The notes: generated by a model from the sequence alone, not told the origin. Shown: positions 12,936 through 27,299, numbered from the stretch's first letter. The stretch: DNA of 64,000 bases from Sindora glabra (GCA_020226215.1 CM035232.1:50344179-50408178), one strand, 5' to 3'. Translations and numbers: made by a program.

Positions 12936-13350
12936 TAAGCTTAGCTTTTTAGTTTTTTTACTGGTTTATGAATTTCACAAGATAAAATTTTCTGAAATGA
13001 AAACGAAATATTTAAGCCAATAGCGAAGAAAAGATTGCCGGTAATTTCTAAATGGTTTAGAGAGCATATAACAGTCGAAAAAGAAGTGAAAGGCAGAAGA
13101 ATAGCAGTGCTTCATCATATCTTTGCAACAAAGATATGCATATAACCTTGTGATGAAGAATTGTTAAGCTTCGTTAATAAAAAGAAAATAAAAAAAGTAC
13201 AAAAACTCAGATCTGAACTTTTATATTATATGAGGATCCGATTAAAAGTTGAAAATTTTTAAAATAAAACAGAAAATAATTTAGCATTTTTAAATATATT
13301 TTAATTATTTAAAACTTGATTGTGTCAGATATATTTTTATATAAGAATAC

Positions 13351-13393
<43 letters not shown>

Positions 13394-15440
13394 GAAAATG
13401 CTTACACTCCCTTTGATATGAAGTGCTTACCCTTCCTCTAATATATATATAGTGAAAGAGTGAAGGTTACTAATTTTCATACAAGCTAATCTTTATTTTT
13501 TTATTTGAATAAAAAAATTAAACTATTAATTTAATAAAAAATAATAAATGATATTGTAATTAATTTAATACTTTTATTAATTTCTTAATTTAGAGAGTGC
13601 GATAATAGAGAAAGAATAAAATTGATTTAAATATTTTAAATTAATATCTTTATTATAATTATATAATTATTCTTTATTATTTTATTTTTTATTAAATCAG
13701 TAGCATAATTTTCCATTTAAATAAAAGAACAAAAATTATATACCTAATTACCAATAAAACCTAGCTTCACAGAGGTGTTTGACAACTGAATTCGAACAAA
13801 ATAATGTTTTACCAAAAACAGTCACGAACAGAAGAATGCGGAAAATATATGCCTTTGTTTGGAAATATAAGTATCAGGTCTCCGATGTCTCTGTCCTTTC
13901 TTGCCTAATTTTCCTCGTTCATATCAGGAAAATAATTCTATGCACGGGAAAATTGTTGAACGTTCTCACTCTTTATTTCCCAGAGTTGGTGAGCTTGATT
14001 GAGGCCCTCATGAATTCATGCACTGTAACGGTCTATCTTTATCTGTACACACTTTGTTTAAACTATCGAAAATCATAACAGATTTGAAAACTTAGTACGT
14101 GAGACTGATTTCAAGGACTTTCTTTGTCACGTAAGAGGCCACCGACTTCTGATTTTGCTTGGAACTAATTTGTTTTAGAATAACTTATTTTAAAATATGA
14201 AAAAAAGTTAATATATTTGAAAATATATTCATATGTAATTTTCAACGTGAATCAAACGAATTGGAATTTAAATTTTTACGGTTTCATATAAAGAGTTAAA
14301 AAAATGGAGGAAGCTGCTTAAAGTCCAAAGTGGAAAAACAATTATCTAACAAGTTGTAGGTTGAATTTGATATAAAATTTATAATTTAAAAGTGGAGGCT
14401 TGGGCTTTAAATCTAAGGGGATCAAATATCCGAAGGTTCAAGTGAAAACTTTCACAGGGTTTACAAAAATCTGCCAATCCATATTAAAGATTTCCTGCAA
14501 GTGATAATCTCCAACTATTTATAAAGAAAATTAAAAATAATAAAATAAATGAAAATAAAAACAAGTATACATAAAAATAAAATTATGATTCCTGATTTTT
14601 AACCATTTATTCAATTCAGTCCAAAGAACTTAAAATATCCAGTTTAAAATTTGTCGGAAAAAGTGTTGATTCTAACAACCTGCATATACAGTAACGATTA
14701 TTCATAAAAATAAAAATTACGTCATTAGAAATATTCCTGTCATGCATTTTTCTTTTCAAAAAATAAAGAATTCACAACACAATAACTATGATTAAAATAT
14801 GAGATTAAACGCGTATTTGCTTTGACAGTTCAGATGGGTGGTGGGTTTTCAAAGCCGACGTGCGAAATTGGAGTTCACAGTGGGCTCCCATCTCATGAAG
14901 GCTTTACTTTTACTAGACTTTGTAATTATTGAAAAAATATATTTACAATTTGCAATTATCTCCAATGTGATTTCATATTTTAAAATTTTTGCACAGTAAG
15001 TTGTTATAATTGTGTTAAAACACATCTTTTTCATTTTTTTAATGAAATTTAAAAGCTCTATTTTTATTTAGAATAAATAAATGGAGTCTAGACCCATAAA
15101 AAGAATGAAAAACTTTATTAATAATGAAGATGAACAACTTAAAAAAGAACAAGATCCTTTATGGTGAGTGGAACTTAATATAAACAATCTAATTCATTAC
15201 AAATGACAAGTTTAAGCCATTCGGCTACCTCATGCTCTGCCTTATCACAAAACCTAGGATACCAGCTAGCTTAGAATGACATTAAACACTTGATCAATCA
15301 AAGATTTTATAGATTCATAAACTGCTAAATCCATCCAGGGACAAACAATTAACTCCATCAAAGAATCAGTAATATTTTTTTAATCGCTTTCAATTTGGAC
15401 ATAACTTAAATGAAAATTATTAGTTACCAATAATCAAATT
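12936..15440. other. Gene-free stretch; one unrecognised 99-codon frame
   Basis: Mostly AT-rich DNA. At 13750-14170 composition is more balanced and an open frame of 99 codons (13779-14078, plus strand) begins with TTG rather than ATG; its first ATG is at about 13835. The product has no domain I recognise. It could be a gene fragment or chance. The remainder holds no visible gene. Confidence 0.35.
13350..13393. repeat. (AT)n(GT)n compound microsatellite
   Basis: About 13 AT units pass directly into about nine GT units. Confidence 0.95.
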
Positions 15441-15464
15441 GCTCTACATTCAGAACTGAATTAC

Positions 15465-15740
15465 ATGTTGGAAGTTTTATTTTGAACCCTACGTAATTTA
15501 TAAATTATATAGTTATTAATGTCAATTTAAATTTATGGACTCAATCAAGTGACAAAATTGATTTAGTGGTTAATGTGATACTTAGGTTCATGTGTGGTAC
15601 AATTAGATATGAATTTTATGATAGATAGAATTCATGATTCAGCTTAATTGTTATATTAGGGTCTTTTTCCGCTCTAATCTAACACTATTCTGAATGAACT
15701 CATCTCATTAGAGTACAGGATCAACATTTCTCTTTTAGAG
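15465..15740 (+). repeat. LTR-like relic (weak)
   Basis: It starts TGTTGGAAGTTTTATTT and contains a phrase near 15610-15640 (TTTTATGATAGATAGAATTC, then ATGATTCAGC) resembling the LTRs at 5438 and 28879. No second copy, primer site or target duplication was found. Confidence 0.3.
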
Positions 15741-16511
15741 ATATAATTAAATATATTAACTAGCATAAATAGACATGTTAATATAAATAAATATATAAAT
15801 TAAATTAATTTATATTTATTTAAAGATTAAATTGAATTAACATAATCAAGATATTCAAAATTAAAATTTAATTAATTATATTTTATGACCTTACATATTT
15901 ATTGACTTACATAATATTTATTTAATAAGTATTTTTATTAGAAATATAATTATTTAAAATAAAATTAATTACATTTTACAAAATTACATATTTATTTATG
16001 TACATATTTTTACATATTTGAATTTTAAAATAAGGATATAATTAACCAAAATTGTATTAATTATAATTATGACACAATATATTTATTTACTTACTTATTT
16101 TTATGTAATTATTTATATTAAATTTATGATATTTTATATATTTATTTAATTAATAAATTAATTTTTATTTATTTATTATTTAAAAAATATAAATTATTTA
16201 TTATGAGCATGAATTTTAAATTAAAAAAAGAAAAAGGTCAAATTTGAAAAATATTTAAAAATCTATTAGCTTATAAGTTATAAATTATTTTAAATAATTT
16301 ATTAAATTAAAGCTTATTTTTTTCTAATAAGTTATTATGTAAAACACATCTAAAAATTAGTTTATAACTCATTAATTAAGTGAATAAGTTATAAACTAAC
16401 TTAATTATTATGCATTACAAAATATTTGAAACTAGCAGTACTATAATGTTTGTTTAGCCATACATTAATTTTGAAGAGAGTCCACAAATTTAAATCTTAG
16501 AAGACTGTTGT
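15741..16511. other. AT-rich gene-free stretch
   Basis: Runs of A, T and TTTAT/ATAAA words only; no gene, repeat edge or structured element recognised. Confidence 0.6.
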
Positions 16512-18521
16512 CACTAAAAAAATGGACTAAGACTAATTTGTATATGGTTGCTCAATTGTTTGCATAGATGTTTATGATGATTTTACTATTTTTAATGAGT
16601 TATATGTATAGATTCATAAATCTTGCTACCCACATAGGTGACTTTTAATGTTGTCTAAATAAGTGAATCCTATATAGATGACTTTGTCATATATGAATGA
16701 GGTAAAACCAATTAAAGATAGGCACTTTTATATAAAAGACAATGTTGTCTACATAGATACTAACCTATCAGACATATTATCGTCTATATAGAAATTAATT
16801 TTCTATTAAAAAATTGGAACCAAATGACTTTAAAGTTATTTCTATAGAATTTATTTATTTTCTTTAAACATTTAATAATTTAAAATCAATATAGATGACA
16901 ATATCATTTGTATTAAATTTTTTTTTATATTTTTAAAAAAATTATAAATTTAATTTAGAGAATTTACTTTTAAGGACTAGTAGTTTAAAAAATTTTTAAT
17001 ACACACCAAAATATTTTTATAATTATTTATTATATAGAAATATCATTATATCAATTATAAAAATAATTATTAATAATTATTTAGAAATATTATAATATCT
17101 ATAGTCTTATAATTTAACAATTTAATGAAATTATAAAATTTCCTTCTAATATTAATTTATTGCACATTTTATTCTCGATTGTTAAATAATGGTACACATT
17201 TATTAAGTTTTGAATATTTGTAAAATTATCATTTTGTAAATATTGGAATTACTTATTTTTTTAGTGTCTAAATGATTATTTAAATTGTTAAATATTTCAT
17301 ATCATAAAAAAATTTATATTTTCATTACTTTAATTGCCAAAATTTATGTGCTACCTTTTTTAATTTCTTTCATTTTTATATAATTTAATATTTTAATAAA
17401 ATGATCTAACTTACTTCTAATATTAAATTATTACAAATTTTATTCTCCAGTCTTATATCAAACTAAACAAATGTTTGGAATCAATATTATATCAATATCA
17501 TTGAATGTTCAAACCAATAAACATATCAAAATAAAAAATAATAATTCATATTCAAATATTATATCATTATTATTGGATGTTTAAAACATTAAATATATCA
17601 ACATATACAAAGTAACAATTTTATCACACTTATTAATGAAGCAAAAATTCATCTTTATATTTTATATCAATATACTATTGCAAGAAAAAATATGTAATTT
17701 TTTTAGCCTGCCTTAATGGTATAGTGAAGCAACCATTCAGAATATCAATTAACAATGAAGTAATATAAACTGATCATTTAAAAAAATAAATGTCAGAATA
17801 CATAAAAATTAAATTATAAAAATGCAAAAAATAACAAAAATGAAGAAGAAACTTACTTAAGTTCTCCTAAGAAGGTGCCAGTAGCTATTTAAAGGCCTTA
17901 AGCTACATAAGTGATAAATTTTTTATCATCTACATATGCTGACTTGTCATCGGTATAAAAAAAGTGCCAGGGCACATTCATTTTTTTTTGGCACCCTATA
18001 TAGACAACCAAGGAATCTTTGTTTTTGCTTTTGTATTTTGAAATTTTATTTAAGGCTATGTAGCCAACACATGCCGTTTGTTTAGCTTTTTGAAATTTTC
18101 CAAAAAAAGGCTATACAAACATCCAAGTCAATGGTGTTGTTTTTTATTTTTTTAAAAAAGTTTTTATGCTATTTAGACAACTTGGGTCATTTATATAGTT
18201 TTTTGAATTTTAAAAAAAAATTATGCAAATGACATAGTAGTCTTTATTGTTTTTATTTTTTTTAAAATTTTTTATTTATATAGATGGCATTTGTTCGTCA
18301 GTATAGCTTTTTGATATTAAAAAATAAAAAGCTAAGCAAACAACAATGCTATTTGTATAGCTCATAATAGAAGAGTTCTAACCAAATGCTATTTAGATTA
18401 TTTTGTCATTTATATAGCATTTTTTATTTTTTTGTAAAAAATTGTTAAAATATGTATACAAATGACTAAAATTTTATTGTCTGTATAGGCATTATTTTAA
18501 TAATGTGTAATTGTTGTAGTG
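16512..18521. mobile_element. CACTA-3: 2.0 kb non-autonomous CACTA element
   Basis: Left end CACTAAAAAAATGGAC; right end read inward CACTACAACAATTACAC. The triplet TGT flanks both sides (16509-16511 and 18522-18524), matching a 3 bp CACTA target duplication. Both arms (about 16620-16920 and 17880-18490) carry many copies, in both directions, of a motif near TATATAGATGACATTGTC / GTTGTCTATATAGC, distinct from the motif of CACTA-1 and CACTA-2, so this is a different family. The centre is AT-rich with no transposase code. Confidence 0.8.
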
Positions 18522-19234
18522 TGTAATGTGATCGCCTGATCGCAATTTTAACATGTTCCCATATTTTGTTCCTTTCTTTTAAAAGAATTAACCGAGGTGT
18601 CACATCAATTTTTAAGGTGACCTGCTTGAATTACTAAGTGACATAGCCATTGTAACCTTATAGTTTGTTTTTAGAGGAAATAAGAGGAAGGAGAGGAAAA
18701 GATAGGATATATATTATTTATTTATTTATTATTTGGAAGTTTTGTTTAGAGAGAGGAATGAAATGAGAGTTTGTAGCTAATTCTCCAAAACTTTCCATCT
18801 TTCAATATTTTGTATTCCTCCAAATTGGAGAGATTTGGAGGATTATCTACTTAATTTATTATTTTGACCATATTTTATTCTACAATTTATATTTATATTT
18901 ATATTTATATTTTTAGAGTTTCATTATTATTTTCATTTAATTATAAATATTATTTACATTTTTTTGACAGATATCTTGTCTGTAAAAAATATATATATTA
19001 TAATTGGAAAATTTTTCAATAAAAAATATAAAATTATTCTTTTTATTACTGAAAATGATGAAACCTAATAATCATATCCCATATTTAATTATCAATACAC
19101 ATTCATCCTTATTTTGACACATATATTGGCTTTAGGAAAAATGTAAGTTAGGTAATTTTTAACATTATCAAATAACGATTATATTATGTCCATTTATAAT
19201 AATTTTTTGTGAACATTTTAATTATATCATTATT
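18522..19234. other. Gene-free stretch between two CACTA elements
   Basis: A purine-rich patch at 18660-18870 contains GAGGAAATAAGAGGAAGGAG on one side and TCCTCCAAATTGGAGAGATT on the other, which could be an old MITE, but no edges were found. The rest is AT-rich. Confidence 0.4.
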
Positions 19235-19254
19235 CACTGCAAGAAAAAAATTTT

Positions 19255-19740
19255 CAACAACAGCAATTGTCATCGGTACAAATAATTCAATTCTTGGTAA
19301 TTATCAATGTTGTTGGAGGAAATGTAATTGGTATAAGCTCATTGGTGAAGGTGTCAACACTGATGATTACTTTGTCATTAATAAAAGTTAGTGTTTCTCT
19401 GATGACAAAATCATCACAGAAAATATTTTTAAAATTAGAAAGTTTTTTATTTTAAAACTTTTAGCAATGATAATATTATTACTAAAAATTAAACTTTTAA
19501 CAATGATAAAATCATCACTAAAATTTGAATTTTCAGCAACAATAATGTTATCGCTATGGGGTTTAAATTAAAAATTAAAATATAAAAAAATATTTTAACA
19601 ACAATATTATCATTGCTCAAAGAAATTTTAAATTTTTATATTTTTTAAATTATAACTTACAATGATGATAGTGTCATCATTGAAACTCTTACAAAAATTT
19701 AAATATTTTTAAATTTATCTTTTATTGACCACAACATTGT
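19255..19740. repeat. Left subterminal repeats of CACTA-2
   Basis: Several copies in both orientations of a motif near CTTTTAGCAATGATAATATT / GATGATAGTGTCATCATTGA. It is a diverged form of the palindromic motif in CACTA-1. Confidence 0.7.
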
Positions 19741-21361
19741 TGACGTTAAAAGTTTTAAAAATTAAGTTGAATACTATTATTTTTAAAGTAAAATTTTAAT
19801 AATATTAAAATAAAATATATTAAATTAAAATTATAATTAAATTAATATATTATATTTGATAGCATAGATAAGAATATTTCTTAATTCAATTCAATTGAAT
19901 TAATTTGATATTTTTTATTTAATTTTACCTAATTTAAATTGTACAAATAAAATACACCAATGATATGAATAATAATATACAATATGATCACATGATCCAT
20001 ATATAAAAATGAATACTCAAAAAATAACTTTATAATTTTTTATACATATAAATAAAAAATTATATATACATGATCCTTATAAATGTCCACACATGAAAAA
20101 AAGAACCGTAAATACAAAGTAATCTAACTTTATCTTTTAGTAACAATAATGTTATCGATAGTGAAAGTTTTAAAAATTAAATTGAATATTATTATTTTTA
20201 AAGTAAAATTTTAGAAATATTAAAATAAAATATATTAAATTAAAATTATAATTAAATTAATATATTATATTTGATAGCATAGATAAGAATATTCTTTATT
20301 TCAATTTAATTGAATTAATTTGATATTTTGGATTTAATTTTACCTAATTTAAATTGTACAAATAAAATAAGCCAACGATACAAATAATAATATACAATAT
20401 GATCACATGATTCATATAAAAAATGAATACTCAAAAAATAACTTTATAATTGTTTATACATATAAATAAAAAATTATATATATACACGATCCATATAAAT
20501 GTCTACATATGAAAAAACAAATCGTATATACAAAGTAATTTAAATTTATTTTTTAGCAACAATAATGTTGTTGATACTAAAAGTTTTAAAAATTAAATTG
20601 AATATTATTATTTTTAAAGTAAAATTTTAGAAATATTAAAATAAAATTATAATTAAATTAATATATTATATTTGATAGCATAGATAAGAATATTCTTTAT
20701 TTCAGTTCAATTCAATTAATTTGATACTTTTTAATTTAATTACCTAATTTAAATTGTACAAATAAATTACGCCAATGTTACTAATAATAATATACAATAT
20801 GATCAAATGATCCACATAAAAAAGATGAATACTCAAAAAATAACTTTTTAATTGTTTATACATATAAATAAAAAATTATATATACATGATCCATATAAAT
20901 GTCTACACATGAAAAAGCAAACCATATATACAAAGTAATCTAAATTTATCTTTCAGCAACAATAATGTTGTTGATACTAAAAGTTTTAAAAATTAAATTG
21001 AATATTATTATTTTTAAAGTAAAATTTTAGAAATATTAAAATAAAATATATTAAATTAAAATTATAATTAAATTAATATATTCTATTTGATAGTATAGAT
21101 AAGAATATTCTTTATTTCAATTCAATTCAATTAATTAGATATTTTTTGATTTAATTTTACCTAATTTAAATTGTACAAATAAAATACGCTAACAATACTA
21201 ATAATAATATACAATATGATCACATGATCCATATAAAAAAGATGAATACTCAAAAAAATAACTTTATAATTGTTTATATATATAAATAAAAAATTATATA
21301 TACATGATCCATATAAATGTCTACACATGAAAAAAAACTATGTATACAAAGTAATCTAAAT
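19706..21361. repeat. Four-copy tandem array, unit about 400-416 bp, inside CACTA-2
   Basis: The anchor AGTTTTAAAAATTAAATTGA (or a one-base variant) recurs at 19751, 20166, 20582 and 20982, so the spacings are 415, 416 and 400. Each unit holds the same order of blocks: the anchor, an AATATTAAAATAAAA block, TTTGATAGCATAGATAAGAA, AATTTAAATTGTACAAATAA, AATATGATCACATGATCCAT and a TACAAAGTAATCTAAAT end. Units begin with a subterminal-type motif (AGCAACAATAATGTTGTTGA), so the array amplifies part of the element's arm. CACTA-1 has a single copy of the equivalent region (about 9570-9970). Confidence 0.88.
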
Positions 21362-21779
21362 GGAAAGGAGGTGTAGATTTCTCATTTGTATCGTCATTCA
21401 TGCTAGGACTATTATCATTGTCATTTTGACGACGTAGACGATACATCGAAGGTGGTACTTTGGTGGGATCGGGTGGCTGGGCAGGGGGTGCTGCTGTAAA
21501 TTTACTCGGCCTAGGCTATGCGAAAGCAAATAGAGGGTAGGAAATACAAGGTCATGCTATCTGAGTAAGGAGGTGAGCTCTGTGAAGTATGTCCTAAACT
21601 ACTACTACAGTTATTGCTGTTGAGCCTGCTACTACTACTCTTTAATTAACTATTAGCTCTGCTAAAGTTGTTCTTGACTTTTCTCCTGTTGTTGTTGACT
21701 TTGTTGCAACTGCTCCTATAACACACCTACCTAAGACACATACTATAAGCTTGCCCTAGAGTTAGAGGTACCCACCGAA

Positions 21780-23130
21780 TGGTATGACTAGCTAACTAGT
21801 ACATGACCAACTACCTTCTTATACACTCAATAAGTGCCAAGCACCTCATTGGTGATGGTAGCCTCGTTGATCTGTATAGGAATGCTAAGCAAGCTAACAA
21901 ATGATACACTGGAATGTTGAGTTACTAGTTCAATCATCCTTGCCTTGAATTATTAATACAAAAATCAATTATAAAGATTACAAGATATATTCATAAAATT
22001 TGTATCGTTAAAGTATAAAGTTTAGTTAACTTATATACTACTCCTTGAAGGTTTGATACACCCACTCCCCCATCTTATATGTTTGTCAATCCCTAAAGTT
22101 CTCTGGGATCAACTACAACTCACTCATCTTCTTATTTCTCTATTCATATTTTACAAAAGAAAAAAAGGATGAACAAAATTATTAAGTTGGCTAATAGGTT
22201 ATATATTTAAATCATTAATAATATGGCTTTGTCATAACAATATGCATCAATGGATTTTGATTCATGTGATCATTCACCACCTTATTTGCCTTATTATCTA
22301 CATTCATTGTGGACAGCTCTTGCAAATTAAGAAATAACCTTATAATATAGTTATGTTTATAATTTAAATATATGAAATAATCATATAACTTTATTAAATA
22401 TCATACTTACTCTTTAAGCATCACTATTAAAGAAGTCGACACACCTCTATCACGTTTAAGGTGAGACAGATCATGGCATGCAGTGCCTTTCATGGTTCAG
22501 GTCGAAATCTTGCCCCTAATCACCCCTATCGTAAAAAGTGCTTATTCAACATGTACTTCTAGTCTAGGTACATGTCGACAGTAGTCCACATCAAACCATT
22601 GAGTGCTCTGTCCCGCTTAAGCTCAAAGATGCCCTCAAACTTGAAATGGATTCCATTAAAAAATATTTAACAAAATTATGAGTATTATATACAAAAATTT
22701 CAATATCAAATATAACTAAATTAAGAAAGGGAGGAGATGGATACTTACGTAAACCTCCTACATGACTTTGTCCTATAATTGTTGAGGCACTATCCATTAT
22801 GATTTATAATAAGGTAGCACGTGGGCTCAAATAATTCTACCTATATCACAGGGGAGGTGGCTAACATTCTTACCAACTATATGCCATTTACCCGTCGTAT
22901 TAAACTGTATAGGCATCTTTCTTCCTCGGTCCTTTCTATCTTTTTGTGCAGCTTAAAGGACCTATTTGAGCCCCTCTTTCTCAAGTATGCAACTTTAATG
23001 GATAGGAGAAAATATCAATACCATAAATTCATATTTAATAAATAATCAACTTAATCGTGCACAATAAGAAAAGATATCTGATCCTTTGCATTGTAATGGA
23101 ATGTGGGTGGGCCAACATAAAGGGTCTTTT
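21780..23130 (-). pseudogene. Possible second CACTA gene (TNP1/TNPA-like) remnant
   Basis: Minus-strand reading gives short stretches in several frames. One near 21800-21870 (ATITNEVLGT followed by a Gly-His motif) resembles the conserved EVLG-type block near the C-terminus of the second En/Spm-type plant protein, and it is followed by a glutamine-rich tail (QLQQSQQQQEK). Near 22850-22980 a basic stretch (SFKLHKKIERTEE) fits the style of the upstream half. There are many stops. The position downstream of TNP2 on the same strand is where this gene lies in En/Spm. The assignment is an inference from pattern only. Confidence 0.35.
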
Positions 23131-23309
23131 CCAACGTTACGTCCATGGTGTCATGCCTCGATATTTGTCACGACTAGGATAATAAACATTGTATAAGTAT
23201 TTTAGAGAAAAATCCACAATTAAACCAATTAATGATAAGATATAAATTACTGTATTCATATAATGAAATTACATAATTATGAGTTGTAATATAAAAAAAT
23301 GTTATTTTC

Positions 23310-26300
23310 CTAATCCGAATCAATGTTGGTGAACCTAATAGACCCATCCTTATAGTCATTAATTTCTCCATTATTATCAAACTGTAAAAGCCCCTCATCC
23401 AGATAATCTTCAATCATTTTGTCATCCAAACTATCTTTATCATTAATAAAGAGGTCCACTCCTTCTATGATAAATCCAATATTCCTGGAAGATAAAACAA
23501 TTGAAAGACCATTTTTTTGATCCCTCAAGTTTAGTAAATGGAAATCTCCAAGGTCATCTATGAGGTTAAAATTGAAGGAGTTGCTTTCTTGCAAGAATGG
23601 CAAGTCCTATACACTGATATCATCATCAAGTAAATCCCATATGTCACGATGTACCACATTATGAATGACCTTCCAATTTGGCCCATTAAGAAGATCTTTA
23701 ATGTAAAAGACTTGTTTTGCTTGGGTTGCAAGTATGTAAGGGTCATCTTTATACCACTACCTCCTAACAGAGATGCTTGTAATGCTTTTGTCAATGCAAA
23801 GCTTCTTCTTTCTTAGATCAGTATTATACCATTTGCATTTGAATAGAACCATATTGTATTTATTTAAATAAGTTAACTCTATGATGTCCTCTATTACACT
23901 ATAAAGCATGTTACCATCAGTTCCCAGAATGCAAATGCCACTATTTTATGTTTTATGCTTTGCATTCTAACTTTCAACTACAAAGCGCACTCCATTTACC
24001 ATGCACGCTGAGTATATCATAATAGTAAAATTAGGATTGGAAGCTAACAATAATAGCTTTTCCATGGCTTTTGAGGAACCATTTCTATGTAAGTGGTACA
24101 TATACAAAAATAGCATTTCTACAAAGAGTTAAATTAGAGAAAAAGTACAAGTAAGGAACAATATTTGCATGATTAGTGTAACATGACTGGAAAGAACAAA
24201 CCTTTACCTTAGAGTAAAACCATGTGAAGAATTTTATTCTTTGTAATTGATCAATACTTTCAACACTACTTTGTTCAAGCTCTTATTAGTGCTCACTATA
24301 CAATATATGTATTTTAGTTTGTTATTGTTAATTAAGAGAAAAGTACAAATGGTTATAGAGACTTATGAGAGATATTTTTTTATCTTGGCACAATTATTCA
24401 AGATGTACCATATGGCAACATCTTAATCTCTTTTATCAAAGTGAGAAATGGTCTTCTTCCTTACTAGTCAACATTGAGATCTGAATATTGATAATACCTT
24501 TTTTGTGTGTTTGGATGCTATGTCCTAATTTTGGTTAGGTTAATTGAATCTAATTTTAACTCCTTCCAGGTATATAGAACAAAATGTTAACACCTTATCA
24601 ATAACATATCCTTTTACAATTGAACCTTTAAGTCGAGCACGATGCTTAATATAATCCTTTAACTTTTTTATGTATCTTTCATATGAGTACATCCATAGAA
24701 AATGAATTAGACCACCCTGTAATACTTCATCAAGAAAATGCATCATGAGGTGAACCATTGTATTAAAGAATGCCAGAGGGTATATCCTTTCAAGCTCGTA
24801 TAAAATGATGACAATGTCTTACTTAGCTTGCAGGACATCCCTTCTATTGAAAGTTCTAGCACATATTTGGTTGAAGAAGTTGCATAATTCAACAATTGGA
24901 TATGATAGTTCCTTTGGCAAAAATGCTTAAACAAAAGGCTCTAACAACCTCTGCATGATAACATGACAATCATGTAATTTCAACCTCTTCAACTTCATAT
25001 AATGATCAGTCACATTCTTCTTGAGTCTCTCAATAAACCTATCAGGAAATTTCATATTTTTTTTATAAATTAGAAAAACCATCTTTGTTCTTCTTCGTTA
25101 AGCATATATGTAGCATGTGGTTTGAAAAGTTAGCCCCTCTCTTCATACAGATGCAAGTTAGGCTTTATCTTCATATTTGCCAAATCTTGTCTCATATTAT
25201 CTATATCTTTTATTTTATTCTTAATGTCTAACAATGTACCTAAAATATTATCACATACATTCTTCTTAACATGCATCGCATCAATGTTATGCCTTAAGTT
25301 CATTGTTGGCTAATATGAAAGGTAAAAAAATATGCTTCTCTTACTCCAATTAAGTTTACCAGTACCTTTTTTTTGCTTTGAACCACTGAATTGAGTATGT
25401 TTTTCAAGAAGTCTCTGTGCCATTTTATTTAGTTAGTCCATGATAATTTAATTTGTAAAAGGACAAGGAGGGGCTCTCCTCTCTGGCCTCTTTTTATTTA
25501 AGCATGAATCCTTGGAAGAAAACGATGATAACCAACATATGTTATTTTCCCTCTAACTCAAATTAATGGAGTATTATCATTGCATATAGAACATGCTTTA
25601 TAGCCTTGTCCACTCCATCTAAAGAGACTAGTTTATGTGAGAAAATTATTTACAGTCCACAATAGAACTGCCCTTATGTTAAACATCATATTTATATTAA
25701 CATCTCGAGTCTCAACCCTCTTCTCCCAAAAATGTCTTAACTCTTCTACAACCGGTCTTAGGAAGACACTAATATCCTTACTTGGCAACTGTGGCCCTGG
25801 TATTAATAGGGTTAACATGAAAAAGGACTGATTCATGCAAATCTATAATGGCAAGTTATAAGTAGTCATCACCACTACTCACATATTGTAAGATAAGTTC
25901 CTATCACTGAAAAGATTAAATCCATCTACACTTAAGCCTAGCTTAACATTTCATGGGTCTGTAAAAAAATTGGGATGCCTTTTATCAAATTCTCACTAAA
26001 TCTCTTTATTAACAGGATACTATATTACCTCATCCTCTGTTAACCTTCTAGTATAATGCCATATTATATCCTTTGTAGTATGCCTTGACTCATACAATCG
26101 TTTCAATGAAAGAGTCAGTAGAAAATATTGAACCACTTTTTAAGGTGCCTTTCTTCCTTTCATATTTTTATCTATCCATTAGCTCTCCTCACAAATTAGA
26201 CAGTTATCCTTTAAAGCACGTTCTTTCCAAAAAAAATACAAAATCATACTTGTACACATGGATTACCTCATACACTAACCCCAACTTGTTAAGCCATTTC

Positions 26301-26811
26301 TTTGCATCATAGTGTGATTCTGGCAATTTATTATCCTTAGGAAGTGCCTTTTTCAATAATTTTAAAAGAGCATTAAATGACTTGTTAGTCCACTTATGCA
26401 GCACCTTTAAGTGCATGAATTTCACTAGAAAGTTAAAGGCTGAAAATAATGTGCATCCTAGATACAATTCTATTTTTACTTGTTCAAAAAGATCATCATA
26501 ACCACTATAATTTGATCTAATGTCCCCCTTAGATGCATCCTCATTCCCTTCTCTTTCATTGTGAACTATTTCTTTGGGGTTTTGGGTTTAGTTACATGAG
26601 GGCCGATGAAATCATGTATAATAACTATTATCTCATTTATATCATTAGGAGATATTACTTTTGTCCCCCTAAAAGTTAAATCATTTGTTTCACTATGATG
26701 TACCCAATTTATGTATAATGGATAGAATCCATTATCTATAATACATGCCTCCAATATTGCCAATTTTTGAAACAATAAATTAACACACTTCTTCCATAGG
26801 CATCTCACCAA
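23310..26811 (-). pseudogene. TNP2-like CACTA transposase, decayed
   Basis: Blocks appear in family order on the minus strand. 26811-26670 is the N-terminal transposase-associated domain (NGFYPLYINWVHHSET). 26467-26204 is the linker (FLVKFMHLKVLHKWTNKSFN, then LPKDNKLPESHYDAKKW). 25836-25633 is the Transposase_21 core (SFFMLTLLIPGPQLPSKDIS). About 25300-25080 is its C-terminal part (RHNIDAMHVKKNVCDNILGT). About 25020-24540 is DUF4218 (YIKKLKDYIKHRARLKGSI). About 23960-23600 is DUF4216, followed by an acidic tail to 23310. Blocks lie in different frames, and at least four stops fall inside conserved blocks (for example near 24928, 24814 and 23618). The gene cannot make a full transposase. Confidence 0.85.
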
Positions 26812-27299
26812 ACCTATTTCATTAACAAAGTTTTGGCTCTCTCAACAAATGTCATCACACCATTCTAATACTCATCCAACAAGCGATCTCTTATCAATAA
26901 ACATTGTAACACTAAATAGGAAGAAGATAATTTCTTATGGAATTAAATGTTATGATCAATGTTTATTATGTGTCATAAATCTATTATATCATTCTAACTC
27001 CAAAGGGTAAGACCTTATCCCATTCGAAATATTTCAATAGTTATGATTTTATCAATTTATCCATGCTCATCATTTCTTACATGTAGAAATTTCGATAGCA
27101 TCTTTCCATAGTTCTCCAAGTGTATGAATTATACATTGGTATAGTTTACATCCGAAGAACAACTAAGATGCCAAGAAATTCTTACAATGTCAAATGAAAA
27201 CTAGATAAATTGTTAATAATAATTACAAGACATATCCCAAATTATCCAACTTTATGGGATAATTCAAAGGTTGGTTGATGTATAAAGATTAACCAACCT

